A stretch of DNA of 64,000 nt from Streptomyces sp. DT2A-34 (lineage in GTDB: Bacteria > Actinomycetota > Actinomycetes > Streptomycetales > Streptomycetaceae), in NCBI RefSeq assembly GCF_030499515.1, contig NZ_JASTWJ010000001.1, positions 9,466,001-9,530,000 of the forward strand. Direction: 5' to 3'. Positions 26,548 through 36,813 of this stretch are shown piece after piece. Below the pieces are notes generated by a model. That model ran no database searches and was not told where the DNA came from. It saw only the letters and a list, made by a program, of their open reading frames with translations. The position numbers and the translations under genes are program-made. Numbering within the stretch: the stretch's first letter is position 1; each line of letters begins with the position of its first letter.

Positions 26548-27606
26548 GCGGTCACCGTCCGGCGGTAGCGGACCAGGGCGATGAACACCGGTGCGCCGAC
26601 CACCGCGGTGACCACGCCCGCGTCCAGTTCGTCGGGGCGTACGGCGATCCGGCCGAGGACGTCCGCGAAGAGCAGCAGGGCGGGCGCGAGGAGCAGGGAC
26701 AGCGGCAGCGTCCAGCGCTGGTCGGCCCCGGCGATCATGCGGGCGATGTGCGGGACGGCGAGGCCCACGAAGACCAGCGGCCCCACGGCCGAGGTCGCCG
26801 CACCGCACAGCAGCGTCATGGCCGCGAGGCCGAGGAAGCGTGTGCCGTCCACATGGGCGCCCAGCGCCCGGGCGCCGTCGTCGCCCAGCGCCAGCGCGTT
26901 CAGCGGCCGGACCAGCGCCAGTGCGAGCACCAGACCGACCGCGACGAACGGCGCGATCGTCGTGAGGGTCTCGCTGTCGGCCCGGGCGAGCGAACCCACG
27001 CTCCAGAACCGCAGTTGGTCCAGCGCCTGGGCGTCGAGCAGCATCAGCGTCTGGCTGATGCCGGTGAACACGGCGGCGACCACCGCACCGCCGAGGGCGA
27101 GCCGCTCCGGTGTGGCGCCGCCGCGACCGCCCGAGGCCAGCGAGTACACCAGCAGCCCCGCCACCACCGCGCCCACCATGGCGAACCACACCGACGCCCA
27201 CAGGCTCGTGATGCCCAGCACGGTGAGGGACAGCACCACTCCGGTGGCGGCGCCCGCGTTGATGCCGAGCAGTCCCGGATCGGCCAGCGGATTGCGGGTG
27301 AGCGCCTGGATGAGCGCGCCCGCGACGCCGAGCGCGGCGCCGGCCGCGATACCGGCCAGGGTGCGCGGCACGCGGACGTCCCAGACCACCGAGGCCGCGG
27401 TCGACCCGTCGTCATGCAGCAGCGCGTCGACCACGACGGACGGGGCCAGGGCGCGTGAGCCGACCGCGAGGCTGAGCATGACGGCGGTCAGCAACAGGAG
27501 CAGGGCGCCGAGCACGGCCAGAGTCCGGGTCGAGTTCCGGCGCCTGGGGGACTGTTTCGCCGTCTTCTTCGTCTTGCCGGACTGTACAAGAGGGGCCGTA
27601 CCGGCC

Positions 27607-27617
<11 letters not shown>
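26544..27617 (-). CDS. FecCD-family ferric-siderophore permease
   Basis: 357 residues, FepD-like. It shows [46 protein letters not shown] and [19 protein letters not shown], the standard FecCD motifs. The N-terminal 30 residues are basic and cytoplasmic. The start at 27617 lies 11 bp inside the upstream ligase gene, so translation is coupled. It forms the membrane channel of the siderophore importer with the next gene. Confidence 0.9.
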
Positions 27618-29235
<1,618 letters not shown>

Positions 29236-29256
29236 CCTCAACTCCCGCCTGCTGTT

Positions 29257-29275
29257 TAGGAAAGGCTTGCCTAAT
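29257..29275. promoter_or_regulatory. iron box (DmdR1/IdeR), ligase/permease unit
   Basis: TTAGGAAAGGCTTGCCTAA, 22 bp before the ligase start, matches the actinobacterial iron-box pattern TTAGGTTAGGCTCACCTAA at 15 of 19 positions. It should repress the ligase and FecCD genes in iron-replete cells. Confidence 0.85.
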
Positions 29276-29346
29276 CAGTCATCGGGGTCAAGCCTGGGGC
29301 GCGATCTGGACGGCGCCGCGCTGCGGGGGCTAGGGTCTGTTCTGAA

Positions 29347-29365
29347 TTAGGTTAGGTTAACCTAA
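29347..29365. promoter_or_regulatory. iron box (DmdR1/IdeR), salicylate synthase unit
   Basis: TTAGGTTAGGTTAACCTAA matches the iron-box consensus at 17 of 19 positions and lies 19 bp before the TTG start of the salicylate synthase gene. With the box at 29257 it makes this 148-bp gap a divergent iron-controlled promoter region. Confidence 0.92.
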
Positions 29366-29383
29366 GTCCAGGGAGGTAGGTCC

Positions 29384-30709
29384 TTGCTGCGTTATCGGAG
29401 CGCGGAGACGGAACTGCCGGGAGACCCCGTCCAGTTGGCGGCGCAACTGGCGGAGTCGGGCTTGTTCGACCAGTACGTGATCTACGAACAGAACGGCGAC
29501 CTCTGGTTCGCCGGCGGGGCGCTCGGCGAGATCCAGGTCGACCGCTCCGAGATCCGCCGCCGATGGCTCACCGAACAGACCGCAGCCCCCCTCGGGCCGC
29601 ATCCACTGCGCCAGGTCCACGAAGAACTGGGCCGGATGGCCGTAGAGGGCTGGAACGCCTACGGCTGGATGGCGTTCGAGTTCTCCCATCTGCACGCCGG
29701 CCGCCCCGACCGGACGGGCGAGGACGACCTGCTCCATCTGCTCGTCCCCCACAGCGAAGTGAGGCTCGGTCGGAAACGTGCCCTGATCCGCAGCGCGGAC
29801 CAGGAGACGCTGGACGCGCTCACCGGGTTGCTCGACCGCGCCGACGCGCCCCGCACCGCCGTACCCCGCCCCATCGACGTGTCGGACGCCGAGGGCCGTT
29901 ACCCGGACATGGTGGCCCAGGCCATCGAGGAGATACGGACCTCCGACCTGCAGAAGGTCATCCTCTCGCGCTGCGTCGACGTGCCCTTCCCGGTCGACTT
30001 CGTCGCCACCTACGTCCACGGCCGCTCGCACAACACCCCGGCCCGCTCCTTCCTGCTGGACCTCGGCGGCCGGCGGGTCACCGGCTTCAGCCCCGAGACC
30101 GTCGCCGAGGTCGGCGCGGACGGCGAGGTCGTCACCCAGCCGCTCGCCGGTACCCGCGCCCACGGCTTCGGCGAGCAGGAGGACGAGCGCCTGCGCGCCG
30201 AACTCCTCGCCGACCCCAAGGAGATCTCCGAACACGTGCTGTCGGTCAAGCTCGCGGAGGAGGAGATGGCCACCGTCTGCCGGCCGGGCACCGTCTCGGT
30301 ACGCGACCTGCTCAGCGTCCGCCGGCGCGGCAGTGTGCAGCACCTCGGCTCCAGCGTGCACGGCCTGCTGGCCGAGTCCGCCACCGCCTGGGACGCCCTG
30401 CGCGCGGTGTTCCCCGCCGTGACCGCCTCCGGCATCCCCAAGGCTCCCGCCTACGACTGCATCGCCCGGCTGGAGAAGGAGCCCCGCGGCATCTACAGCG
30501 GGGCGGTGCTCAGGGCCGGCAGCGACGGATCGCTCGACGCGGCGCTGGTGCTGCGCAGTCTCTTCGAGGAGGGCGGCCGTACCTGGTTGCGGGCCGGTGC
30601 CGGCATCCTGGCCGGCTCGACTCCGGCCCGGGAGCTGGAGGAGACCTGCGAGAAGCTCCGCAGCGTCGCCCCGTACGTCGTCCCGGCAGAGGGGCAGGGG
30701 CGCGCGTGA
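29384..30709 (+). CDS. salicylate synthase (MbtI/Irp9 type)
   Basis: 441 residues of the chorismate-utilising fold. It converts chorismate through isochorismate to salicylate and pyruvate in one enzyme. Blocks shared with my recall of mycobacterial MbtI include KVILSRCVDVPFPVDF, HNTPARSFLLDLGGRRVTGFSPE, VTQPLAGTRAHGFG, RRRGSVQHLGSSV, FPAVTASGIPKAP and GRTWLRAGAGI. The extent of match is far greater than to EntC-type isochorismate synthases. TTG 29384 follows the strong ribosome site gggaggtagg. First gene of an operon with the MFS exporter and the alpha/beta hydrolase, behind the iron box at 29347. It explains why no 2,3-dihydro-DHB dehydrogenase is needed. Confidence 0.93.
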   Translation: MLRYRSAETELPGDPVQLAAQLAESGLFDQYVIYEQNGDLWFAGGALGEIQVDRSEIRRRWLTEQTAAPLGPHPLRQVHEELGRMAVEGWNAYGWMAFEFSHLHAGRPDRTGEDDLLHLLVPHSEVRLGRKRALIRSADQETLDALTGLLDRADAPRTAVPRPIDVSDAEGRYPDMVAQAIEEIRTSDLQKVILSRCVDVPFPVDFVATYVHGRSHNTPARSFLLDLGGRRVTGFSPETVAEVGADGEVVTQPLAGTRAHGFGEQEDERLRAELLADPKEISEHVLSVKLAEEEMATVCRPGTVSVRDLLSVRRRGSVQHLGSSVHGLLAESATAWDALRAVFPAVTASGIPKAPAYDCIARLEKEPRGIYSGAVLRAGSDGSLDAALVLRSLFEEGGRTWLRAGAGILAGSTPARELEETCEKLRSVAPYVVPAEGQGRA

Positions 30710-32001
30710 GACTGGGAGAAGTGGTCGTCGACGTAGCGCCGTTGCGCTCCAGCAGGGACTTCCGGCTGGTGTTCGCCACCCAGGCGATCTCCATGGTCGG
30801 CACGCATCTCACCTCGGTGGCGGCCAGCCTGCAGATCTACACACTGACCGGCTCGTCGGTCCAAGTGGGCCTGATGAGCCTGGTGTTGGGCCTGTCGCTG
30901 CTGGTCGGTCTGGTCACGGGCGGTCTGCTCGCCGACCGGGCCGGCCGGCGCAAGGTCATGCTCGTGACCCGGGCCGTGACCGCGGTGGTGATCGCGGGGC
31001 TCGCGGTGAACGCGGCGCTGCCCGACCCGCAGGTGTGGTTCGTGTTCGTGGCTGCCGTACTGGCGGGCTTCACCGCCGGGCTGGGCGGTCCGGCCCTCAT
31101 GGCCGCCACGCCCGCCCTGGTGACACCCGGGCAGCTGGCCGCCGCCGGCGCGCTGACCACCCTCACCGCCCAACTGGGCGGCATGGTCGGGCCGTCGCTG
31201 GCGGGCGTGATCGCGGCCGGGCCCGGCATCGCCTGGTGCTTCGCGATCGACGCGGCCATATACGTCGTAGGGCTCGTGCTGCTCGCCCCGCTGCCCAAGC
31301 TCGCCCCCGAGGGGCCGGCCGAGGCCCAGCATCCGCTGAAGGCGATGGGGGAGGGGCTGCGCTTCCTGCGCGGCAACCAGGTCGTGGCCGGACTGCTGCT
31401 GATCGACGTGTGCGCGGTGGTCTTCGCGATGCCGTACGCGCTCTTCCCCGAACTCGGCACCGAGCACTTCGGCGGCGGTCCGTCCACCGTCGGACTGCTC
31501 TACACCGCCCCCGCGGTCGGTTCCTTCTTCGGGGCGCTGACCAGCGGCTGGACCGGCCGGGTGCACCACACCGGGCGGGCACTGATCGGCGCGGTCGCGG
31601 TGTGGGGCGTGGCGATCACCTGCTTCGGCCTCAGCCCCGACCTGTGGCTCGCGCTGCTCTTCCTCGCGCTGGCCGGCCTCGGCGACACCGCCTCGGAGAT
31701 CCTGCGGCGGGCCCTGCTCCAGCACTACACGCCGGACCGGCTCCAGGGCCGCGTCGGCAGTCTGTGGCTCGCCCAGGCCACCGCCGGCCCCTCCGTCGGC
31801 AACGTCGAAGCGGGCCTGGTGTCCAGGGCGCTCGGCTCGTCGAGCGGGGCCGTGGTGGTCGGCGGACTGGTCTGTCTGGCGGGCGTGGGGGTCCTGGCGC
31901 TCGCGATGCCGGGACTGCGCAAGGCCACGCTCAGCCGACCGCCGGACGCCGACGGGGGCGACCGGGCGGCGACCGCCGAAGCGTCTCCGGCGGCCGACTG
32001 A
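30706..32001 (+). CDS. MFS transporter, EntS-like siderophore exporter
   Basis: 431 residues with twelve predicted helices. GGLLADRAGRRKVMLVTRA is the loop 2-3 signature of the major facilitator superfamily, and the layout (FRLVFATQAISMVGTHLTSVAASLQIYTLTGSS at the N-terminus) is that of EntS-type exporters. GTG 30706 overlaps the stop of the salicylate synthase gene. It most likely secretes the iron-free siderophore. The C-terminal 25 residues are polar and cytoplasmic. Confidence 0.88.
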   Translation: MRLGEVVVDVAPLRSSRDFRLVFATQAISMVGTHLTSVAASLQIYTLTGSSVQVGLMSLVLGLSLLVGLVTGGLLADRAGRRKVMLVTRAVTAVVIAGLAVNAALPDPQVWFVFVAAVLAGFTAGLGGPALMAATPALVTPGQLAAAGALTTLTAQLGGMVGPSLAGVIAAGPGIAWCFAIDAAIYVVGLVLLAPLPKLAPEGPAEAQHPLKAMGEGLRFLRGNQVVAGLLLIDVCAVVFAMPYALFPELGTEHFGGGPSTVGLLYTAPAVGSFFGALTSGWTGRVHHTGRALIGAVAVWGVAITCFGLSPDLWLALLFLALAGLGDTASEILRRALLQHYTPDRLQGRVGSLWLAQATAGPSVGNVEAGLVSRALGSSSGAVVVGGLVCLAGVGVLALAMPGLRKATLSRPPDADGGDRAATAEASPAAD

Positions 32002-32044
32002 ACACTCCCGACTGGCTCACCCTCGTACGACAGGGCGGAGAACG

Positions 32045-32911
32045 ATGCCGACCGCGCGGATCAACGGAATCCGGCTCCATTACGAGGACACCGGCGAGGG
32101 CGAGCCGGTGGTCCTGGTGATGGGCCAGGGCGCCGGAGGGCGGGCCTGGCACCTCCACCAGGTGCCGGCCCTGGTCGACGCCGGCTACCGGGTCGTCACC
32201 TTCCACAACCGGGGCATTCCACCGACGGACGAGTGCCCGGAAGGCTTCACCATCGACGACCTGGTGGCCGACACGGCGGGCCTGGCCGAACATCTCGGCC
32301 TCGCACCGTGCCGGTTCGTAGGCGTCTCCATGGGGGCGTACGTCGTCCAGGAACTGATGCTGGCCAGGCCCCGACTCGTCCGGCAGGGCGTGCTGATGGC
32401 CACCCGCGGCCGTACGGACGTCCTGCGCGCCGCGATGGCCGATGCCGAACGCGCCCTGCACGACAGCGGATCGGAGCTGCCGCCCGCCTACGCCGCCTGG
32501 ATCCGGGCCCTGCAGAACCTGTCCCCGGCCACCCTGGACGACGAGCGGCAGATCCAGGACTGGCTGGAGCTCTTCGAGTTCTCGCCGCAACCCCAAGGGC
32601 CGGGCATGCGGGCCCAGTTGGACCTCCAGGTCCCGGAGGGCCGACTGGACGCCTACCGCGCCATTGACGTGCCCTGCCTGGTCGTCGGCTTCGCGGACGA
32701 CGTCATCCTGCCGCCGTACCTGGGGCGCGAGGTCGCCGACGCCATCCCCGGTGCCGTGTACCAGGAGATCAAGAGCTGCGGGCACTACGGCTATCTGGAG
32801 CGGCCGGACGAACTGAACCGGGTGCTCCTGGAGTTCTTCCGCGACCGTTCCTCCGTGCCCGGTTCGTCCCCACCCGTTTCTTCCGCACCCGGCGATGTTG
32901 ATTTAGGTTAG
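32045..32911 (+). CDS. alpha/beta hydrolase of the siderophore cluster
   Basis: A 288-residue soluble alpha/beta hydrolase. The nucleophile is in FVGVSMGAYVVQELM (Ser near residue 100), with the acid in VVGFADDVILP and the His in IKSCGHYGYLERPDEL. Such genes in siderophore clusters act as proofreading type II thioesterases, as chain-releasing enzymes, or as esterases that free iron. The general lipase/peroxidase-like fold here does not decide. Since no NRPS in the cluster ends in a thioesterase domain, a role in release is worth considering. The gene lies 43 bp after the exporter. Its TAG stop (32909-32911) sits inside the next iron box, so its last codons are constrained by an operator. Confidence 0.75.
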   Translation: MPTARINGIRLHYEDTGEGEPVVLVMGQGAGGRAWHLHQVPALVDAGYRVVTFHNRGIPPTDECPEGFTIDDLVADTAGLAEHLGLAPCRFVGVSMGAYVVQELMLARPRLVRQGVLMATRGRTDVLRAAMADAERALHDSGSELPPAYAAWIRALQNLSPATLDDERQIQDWLELFEFSPQPQGPGMRAQLDLQVPEGRLDAYRAIDVPCLVVGFADDVILPPYLGREVADAIPGAVYQEIKSCGHYGYLERPDELNRVLLEFFRDRSSVPGSSPPVSSAPGDVDLG

Positions 32912-32921
32912 CCTCGCCTAA
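32903..32921. promoter_or_regulatory. iron box (DmdR1/IdeR), panD-MbtH-NRPS operon
   Basis: TTAGGTTAGCCTCGCCTAA matches the iron-box consensus at 17 of 19 positions. It overlaps the end of the hydrolase gene and lies 20 bp before the aspartate decarboxylase start, at the head of the 20-kb biosynthetic operon. Confidence 0.92.
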
Positions 32922-32941
32922 GTAATCTCCTCAGGGGGGTC

Positions 32942-33397
32942 ATGGTGCACCGCACCTTGCTGAACGGCAAGATCCACCGAGCCACCGTCACCCAGGCAGA
33001 TCTGCACTACGTGGGATCCCTGACGATCGACCAGGACCTCATGGAGGCCGCCGACATCGTCGAGGGCGAAGCGGTCCAGGTCGTCGACATCGACAACGGC
33101 GCCCGACTCACCACCTACGCCATCACCGGCGAACGCGGCAGCGGCGTCATCGGGATCAACGGCGCCGCCGCCCATCTCGTCCACCCCGGTCACCTGGTGA
33201 TCATCATGTCCTTCGCCGCGCTCGACGAGTCCGAGCGCGCCGGCCACCGGCCACGGGTCGTCCACGTCGACAAGGCCAACCGGATCGTCGCGCTCGGCGC
33301 CGACCCCGCCGAACCGGTACCGGGCGCGGCCGACCAGTTCACCGGAGCCTTCACCCACCCCGCGCCACACCAGGCCGGCGAGCAGGAGAGGAACTGA
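32942..33397 (+). CDS. panD: aspartate 1-decarboxylase, dedicated beta-alanine supply
   Basis: 151 residues. It makes beta-alanine from L-aspartate and is active after self-cleavage to a pyruvoyl enzyme. The cleavage site is visible in [10 protein letters not shown] (Gly25-Ser26, with Tyr23). [38 protein letters not shown] carries the conserved Arg, Thr-Tyr and NGAAAH blocks. Length is usual apart from a 15-residue C-terminal extension. Placement as first gene of the NRPS operon behind an iron box, 3 bp before the MbtH gene, means it is a pathway-specific copy for the beta-alanine-activating module and not the housekeeping pantothenate enzyme (inference). Ribosome site caggggg. Confidence 0.93.
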   Translation: MVHRTLLNGKIHRATVTQADLHYVGSLTIDQDLMEAADIVEGEAVQVVDIDNGARLTTYAITGERGSGVIGINGAAAHLVHPGHLVIIMSFAALDESERAGHRPRVVHVDKANRIVALGADPAEPVPGAADQFTGAFTHPAPHQAGEQERN

Positions 33398-33400
33398 GCC

Positions 33401-33619
33401 ATGGCCAACCCCTTCGACGACGCCAACGGTGTCTTCCACGTTCTGGTCAACGACGAGGGCCAGTACTCCCTGTGGCCGGACTTCGCGCCCGTACCCGACG
33501 GCTGGTCCACCGTGCACGGCCCCGACGGCCGGGCCGCCTGCCTGGAGTACATCGAGCGGCACTGGACGGACATGCGCCCGCGCAGCCTGGCCGAGGCCAT
33601 GCGCGGGGCCGAGGGCTGA
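33401..33619 (+). CDS. MbtH-like protein
   Basis: 72 residues with the family pattern [24 protein letters not shown] and the C-terminal [14 protein letters not shown]. MbtH proteins bind NRPS adenylation domains and aid their folding and activity. It sits between panD and the first NRPS gene, whose ATG overlaps its TGA. Confidence 0.95.
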   Translation: MANPFDDANGVFHVLVNDEGQYSLWPDFAPVPDGWSTVHGPDGRAACLEYIERHWTDMRPRSLAEAMRGAEG

Positions 33620-36600
33620 TGGCCGGCCGCCCGGCCGTGGAGGACGTCCTCCCCCTGTCACCCATGCAGGAGGGGATGGTCTTCCACGCGCTGTACGACG
33701 AGGGCACACGGGACCTCTACACCGGCCAGTTGGTCATCCGGCTCGAAGGGCCGGTGGACGGAGCGCGGATGAGCCTGGCCGTCACGGCGCTGCTCGCCCG
33801 GCACGCCAATCTGCGGGCCGCCTTCCGCACCTCGCGGTCGGGGCGCCCGGTCCAGGTGGTGCGCAGCGCGGTCGCCGTCCCCTGGCAGGTCACCGACCTG
33901 AGCGCGCTGCCGCCCGAGGAGCGTGAGCAGGCCTTCGACCGAATGCTGGAGGAGGACCGCGACGAGCGGTTCGACCTGTCCCGTCCGCCGCTGCTGAGGT
34001 TCCGGCTCGTGACGTTCGGGGAGGGGCACCACCGGCTGCTGATCTCCTCGCACCACCTGCTCTGGGACGGCTGGTCCGCCCCCGTGCTGGTGCGTGAGCT
34101 CTTCCAGCTGTACACATCGGGCGGCGACGCCGCGGCCCTGCCCCGCGTGCGGCCCTACCGGGACTACCTGGCGTGGCTGTCCCGCCAGGACCGCGAGGCG
34201 GCGCGGGAGGCATGGAGGGCCGCCCTGCACGGACTCGACGAACCGTCACTCATCGCGCCCGAGGCCCGGGACCGCCCCGTCGAGCAGCCCGAACGGCTGG
34301 TCCTGGAGCTCTCCGCGGAGGAGACCTCGGCACTGGCAGACGCCGCCCGCGCCCACGGCGTGACCGTCAGTACGGTGCTCCAGGGCCTGTGGGCCGTCCT
34401 GCTCGGCAGGCTGACCGGCCGTACGGACGTCGTCCTGGGGGCCACGGTCTCCGGCCGCGACGCGGACGTCCCCGGCGTCGAGACAATGGTCGGCCTCTTC
34501 ATCAACACCCTGCCCGTACGGGTGCGGTTGAGGCCCGAGGAGCCGCTCGCCGGCCTGCTGACCCGGATGCAGACCGAGCAGGCCGCACTCCTCGACCACC
34601 GGCACCTCGGCCTCGCGGAGATCCAGCGCGCCGCCGGGCACACCGCCCTGTTCGACACCTTGCTGGTCTTCGAGAGCTATCCCATCGACGACGACGGCAT
34701 CGCTCGCGCCTTCGGCCCCGACGGTCCCCGCATGACAGGAGTCTCGGTCCGGGACGCCACGCACTACCCGTTGGCTGTGACCGCGCTGCCGGGCGACCGG
34801 ATGACGCTGACGTTCAGTCATCAACCCACCGCGCCGTCTCGTGGGACGGTCGGGCGTGTCGCCACCCGACTCCGGTCCCTGCTCAAGGAGTTCACGCAGG
34901 ACCCCACCCGTCCCGTGGCCCGCCTCTCCACGGACGAGCCCCCCGCACAGCACAGCACCGCCCGCCCCCTGCCGCACCCCACCGTCCGTGCCCTGTACGA
35001 GGACCAGGCGGCCCGCACCCCCGACGCCCCCGCCGTCCTGCACGGCGACACCACCCTGACCTTCGCCGAACTCGGCGCCCGCGCCGACCGATTGGCGGCC
35101 GCCCTGACCGCCCGGGGCGCGGGACCGGAGTCCGTGGTAGCCGTCGCCCTGCCCCGCCGCCCCGACCTGGTCACCGCACTCCTCGCGGCACTGAAGGCCG
35201 GAGCCGCCGTCATGCCGGTCGACCCGGGCTACCCGCCCGACCGCATCGCCCTGATGCTCGACGACGCCGAGCCCCGACTGGTGATCTGCGATCCGCGCAC
35301 AGCACAACTGCTCGGTATCAAGGAGGAGTTGGTGTGTTCGCCGGACGCGGAGACGGCGTCGGCCGTACAGCAGCGACCGCCGCTGTCTCCCGAACACCCC
35401 GCGTACGTCATCTTCACCTCGGGCTCCACCGGCCGCCCCAAGGGCGTGATCGGAACCCAGCGGGCGCTGGCCAACCGGCTCCACTGGGGCCGGGAGCCGG
35501 GGGGACGCCGTGCTGGGGACGGCTCACCCGGCGTCCGCGTCTCGAAGAGCCCGCTGAGCTTCATCGACGGCCTGACCGAACTGCTCGGCGCCCTCACGGC
35601 GGGCGAGGCGGTGGCACTCGCCGACGACGAGGCGGCCGGCGACCCGACAGCCCTCGCCGCACTGGCCGACCGCCACCGGGCCACTGTGCTCACCGCGGTC
35701 CCCAGCCTCTACACCACCCTCGTCGAATCCTCCCCGCCGGACGCCTTCTCCTCCGTCCGCACCTGGATCTCCAGCGGCGAAACCCTCCCCGGCGAACTGG
35801 CCGAGGCCGTCACCCGGCGCTGGCCACAGGCACGCCTGGTCAATCTCTACGGCTGCTCCGAGGCGGCCGGCGACAGCCTGGTCCACGTCCACGACGGCGG
35901 CGAGGGCCCGGTGCCGCTCGGGCGGCCCATCGCGGGCACCCGCGTCCACGTCCTCGACCCCTTCCTGCGACCGTCCCCCATCGGCGCGGTCGGCGAGCTG
36001 TACCTGGCCGGAGACGGACTGGCCCGGGGCTACCTGAACCAACCGGGCCGCACCGCCGAACGCTTCGTCGCCGACCCCTTCGGCCCACCGGGCAGCCGCC
36101 TCTACCGCACCGGCGACCTCGCGAGACTGCGGCCCGACGGCACGGTGGAGTTCCTCGGCCGGGCCGACGACCAGGTGAAGATCCGGGGCTACAGGGTCGA
36201 GCCCGGCGAGATCGAGGCGGTGATACGGACGCTGCCGGGTGTCGCCCGGGCCGCGGTCGTGGCCAGGGAGGACGGCTCGGCACCGCGACGCCTGGTCGCC
36301 TACGTCGTCGCAGACCCCGGGGCCGCCCTCGACCCGCCCGCCCTGCGCCGCACCCTCGCCGAGCGGCTCCCCGGCCACCTCGTCCCGTCGGCGGTGGTGG
36401 TCCTGGAGCAGCTGCCGCGCACCCCCAGCGGCAAACTCGACCGACGCGCCCTGCCCGCCCCCGACTTCACGGAGACATCCACCTACGAACCACCCCGCAC
36501 CGAACCGGAGAAGGTGCTGTGCGGGCTCTTCGCCGAAGTGCTCGACCTGGAACGGGTCGGCGCCCACGACGACTTCTTCGAACGCGGCGGCGACAGCATC

Positions 36601-36813
36601 GTCTCGGTCCGGCTGGCCGACCGGGCCCGCAGAGCCGGGCTCGCCCTGTCCCCTCGGGACGTGTTCGCCCACCGCACCCCGGCCGCTCTCGCCGGGGCCC
36701 TGCCCGCCGAAACCGGCCCCGCGCCCGAGGAGTTCACCCCGACCGGCGCCCCGCTGGTCTCACTCAGCCCGTCGCAGCTCGACAACGTCAAGGCGAGGTG
36801 GAGGACTCGATGA
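33619..36813 (+). CDS. NRPS, C-A-T, predicted beta-alanine module
   Basis: 1064 residues. Condensation domain about 8-440: it opens with EDVLPLSPMQEGMVFHALYDEG, the style of domains that take a D-configured donor, and its active site is HHLLWDG (145-151). Adenylation domain about 455-935 with FTSGSTGRPKGV near 600. Carrier domain with GGDSI, Ser993 for phosphopantetheine. Read against GrsA positions, the specificity residues are I-D-T-T-I-S-L-G-D-K (starting at Ile649-Asp650). This is close to the beta-alanine code VDWVISLADK as I recall it and unlike alpha-amino acid codes that begin with Asp235. A dedicated panD gene upstream agrees. The tail LVSLSPSQLDNVKARW looks like a donor docking helix, so another NRPS should follow it. 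ATG 33619 overlaps the MbtH stop. Confidence 0.92.
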   Translation: MAGRPAVEDVLPLSPMQEGMVFHALYDEGTRDLYTGQLVIRLEGPVDGARMSLAVTALLARHANLRAAFRTSRSGRPVQVVRSAVAVPWQVTDLSALPPEEREQAFDRMLEEDRDERFDLSRPPLLRFRLVTFGEGHHRLLISSHHLLWDGWSAPVLVRELFQLYTSGGDAAALPRVRPYRDYLAWLSRQDREAAREAWRAALHGLDEPSLIAPEARDRPVEQPERLVLELSAEETSALADAARAHGVTVSTVLQGLWAVLLGRLTGRTDVVLGATVSGRDADVPGVETMVGLFINTLPVRVRLRPEEPLAGLLTRMQTEQAALLDHRHLGLAEIQRAAGHTALFDTLLVFESYPIDDDGIARAFGPDGPRMTGVSVRDATHYPLAVTALPGDRMTLTFSHQPTAPSRGTVGRVATRLRSLLKEFTQDPTRPVARLSTDEPPAQHSTARPLPHPTVRALYEDQAARTPDAPAVLHGDTTLTFAELGARADRLAAALTARGAGPESVVAVALPRRPDLVTALLAALKAGAAVMPVDPGYPPDRIALMLDDAEPRLVICDPRTAQLLGIKEELVCSPDAETASAVQQRPPLSPEHPAYVIFTSGSTGRPKGVIGTQRALANRLHWGREPGGRRAGDGSPGVRVSKSPLSFIDGLTELLGALTAGEAVALADDEAAGDPTALAALADRHRATVLTAVPSLYTTLVESSPPDAFSSVRTWISSGETLPGELAEAVTRRWPQARLVNLYGCSEAAGDSLVHVHDGGEGPVPLGRPIAGTRVHVLDPFLRPSPIGAVGELYLAGDGLARGYLNQPGRTAERFVADPFGPPGSRLYRTGDLARLRPDGTVEFLGRADDQVKIRGYRVEPGEIEAVIRTLPGVARAAVVAREDGSAPRRLVAYVVADPGAALDPPALRRTLAERLPGHLVPSAVVVLEQLPRTPSGKLDRRALPAPDFTETSTYEPPRTEPEKVLCGLFAEVLDLERVGAHDDFFERGGDSIVSVRLADRARRAGLALSPRDVFAHRTPAALAGALPAETGPAPEEFTPTGAPLVSLSPSQLDNVKARWRTR

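Noticed and set aside
32045..32911. The alpha/beta hydrolase as an external thioesterase domain split from an NRPS
   Set aside because: It is a free-standing gene far from any NRPS 3' end and shows a general alpha/beta-hydrolase pattern. A release role remains possible but is not supported by sequence alone.
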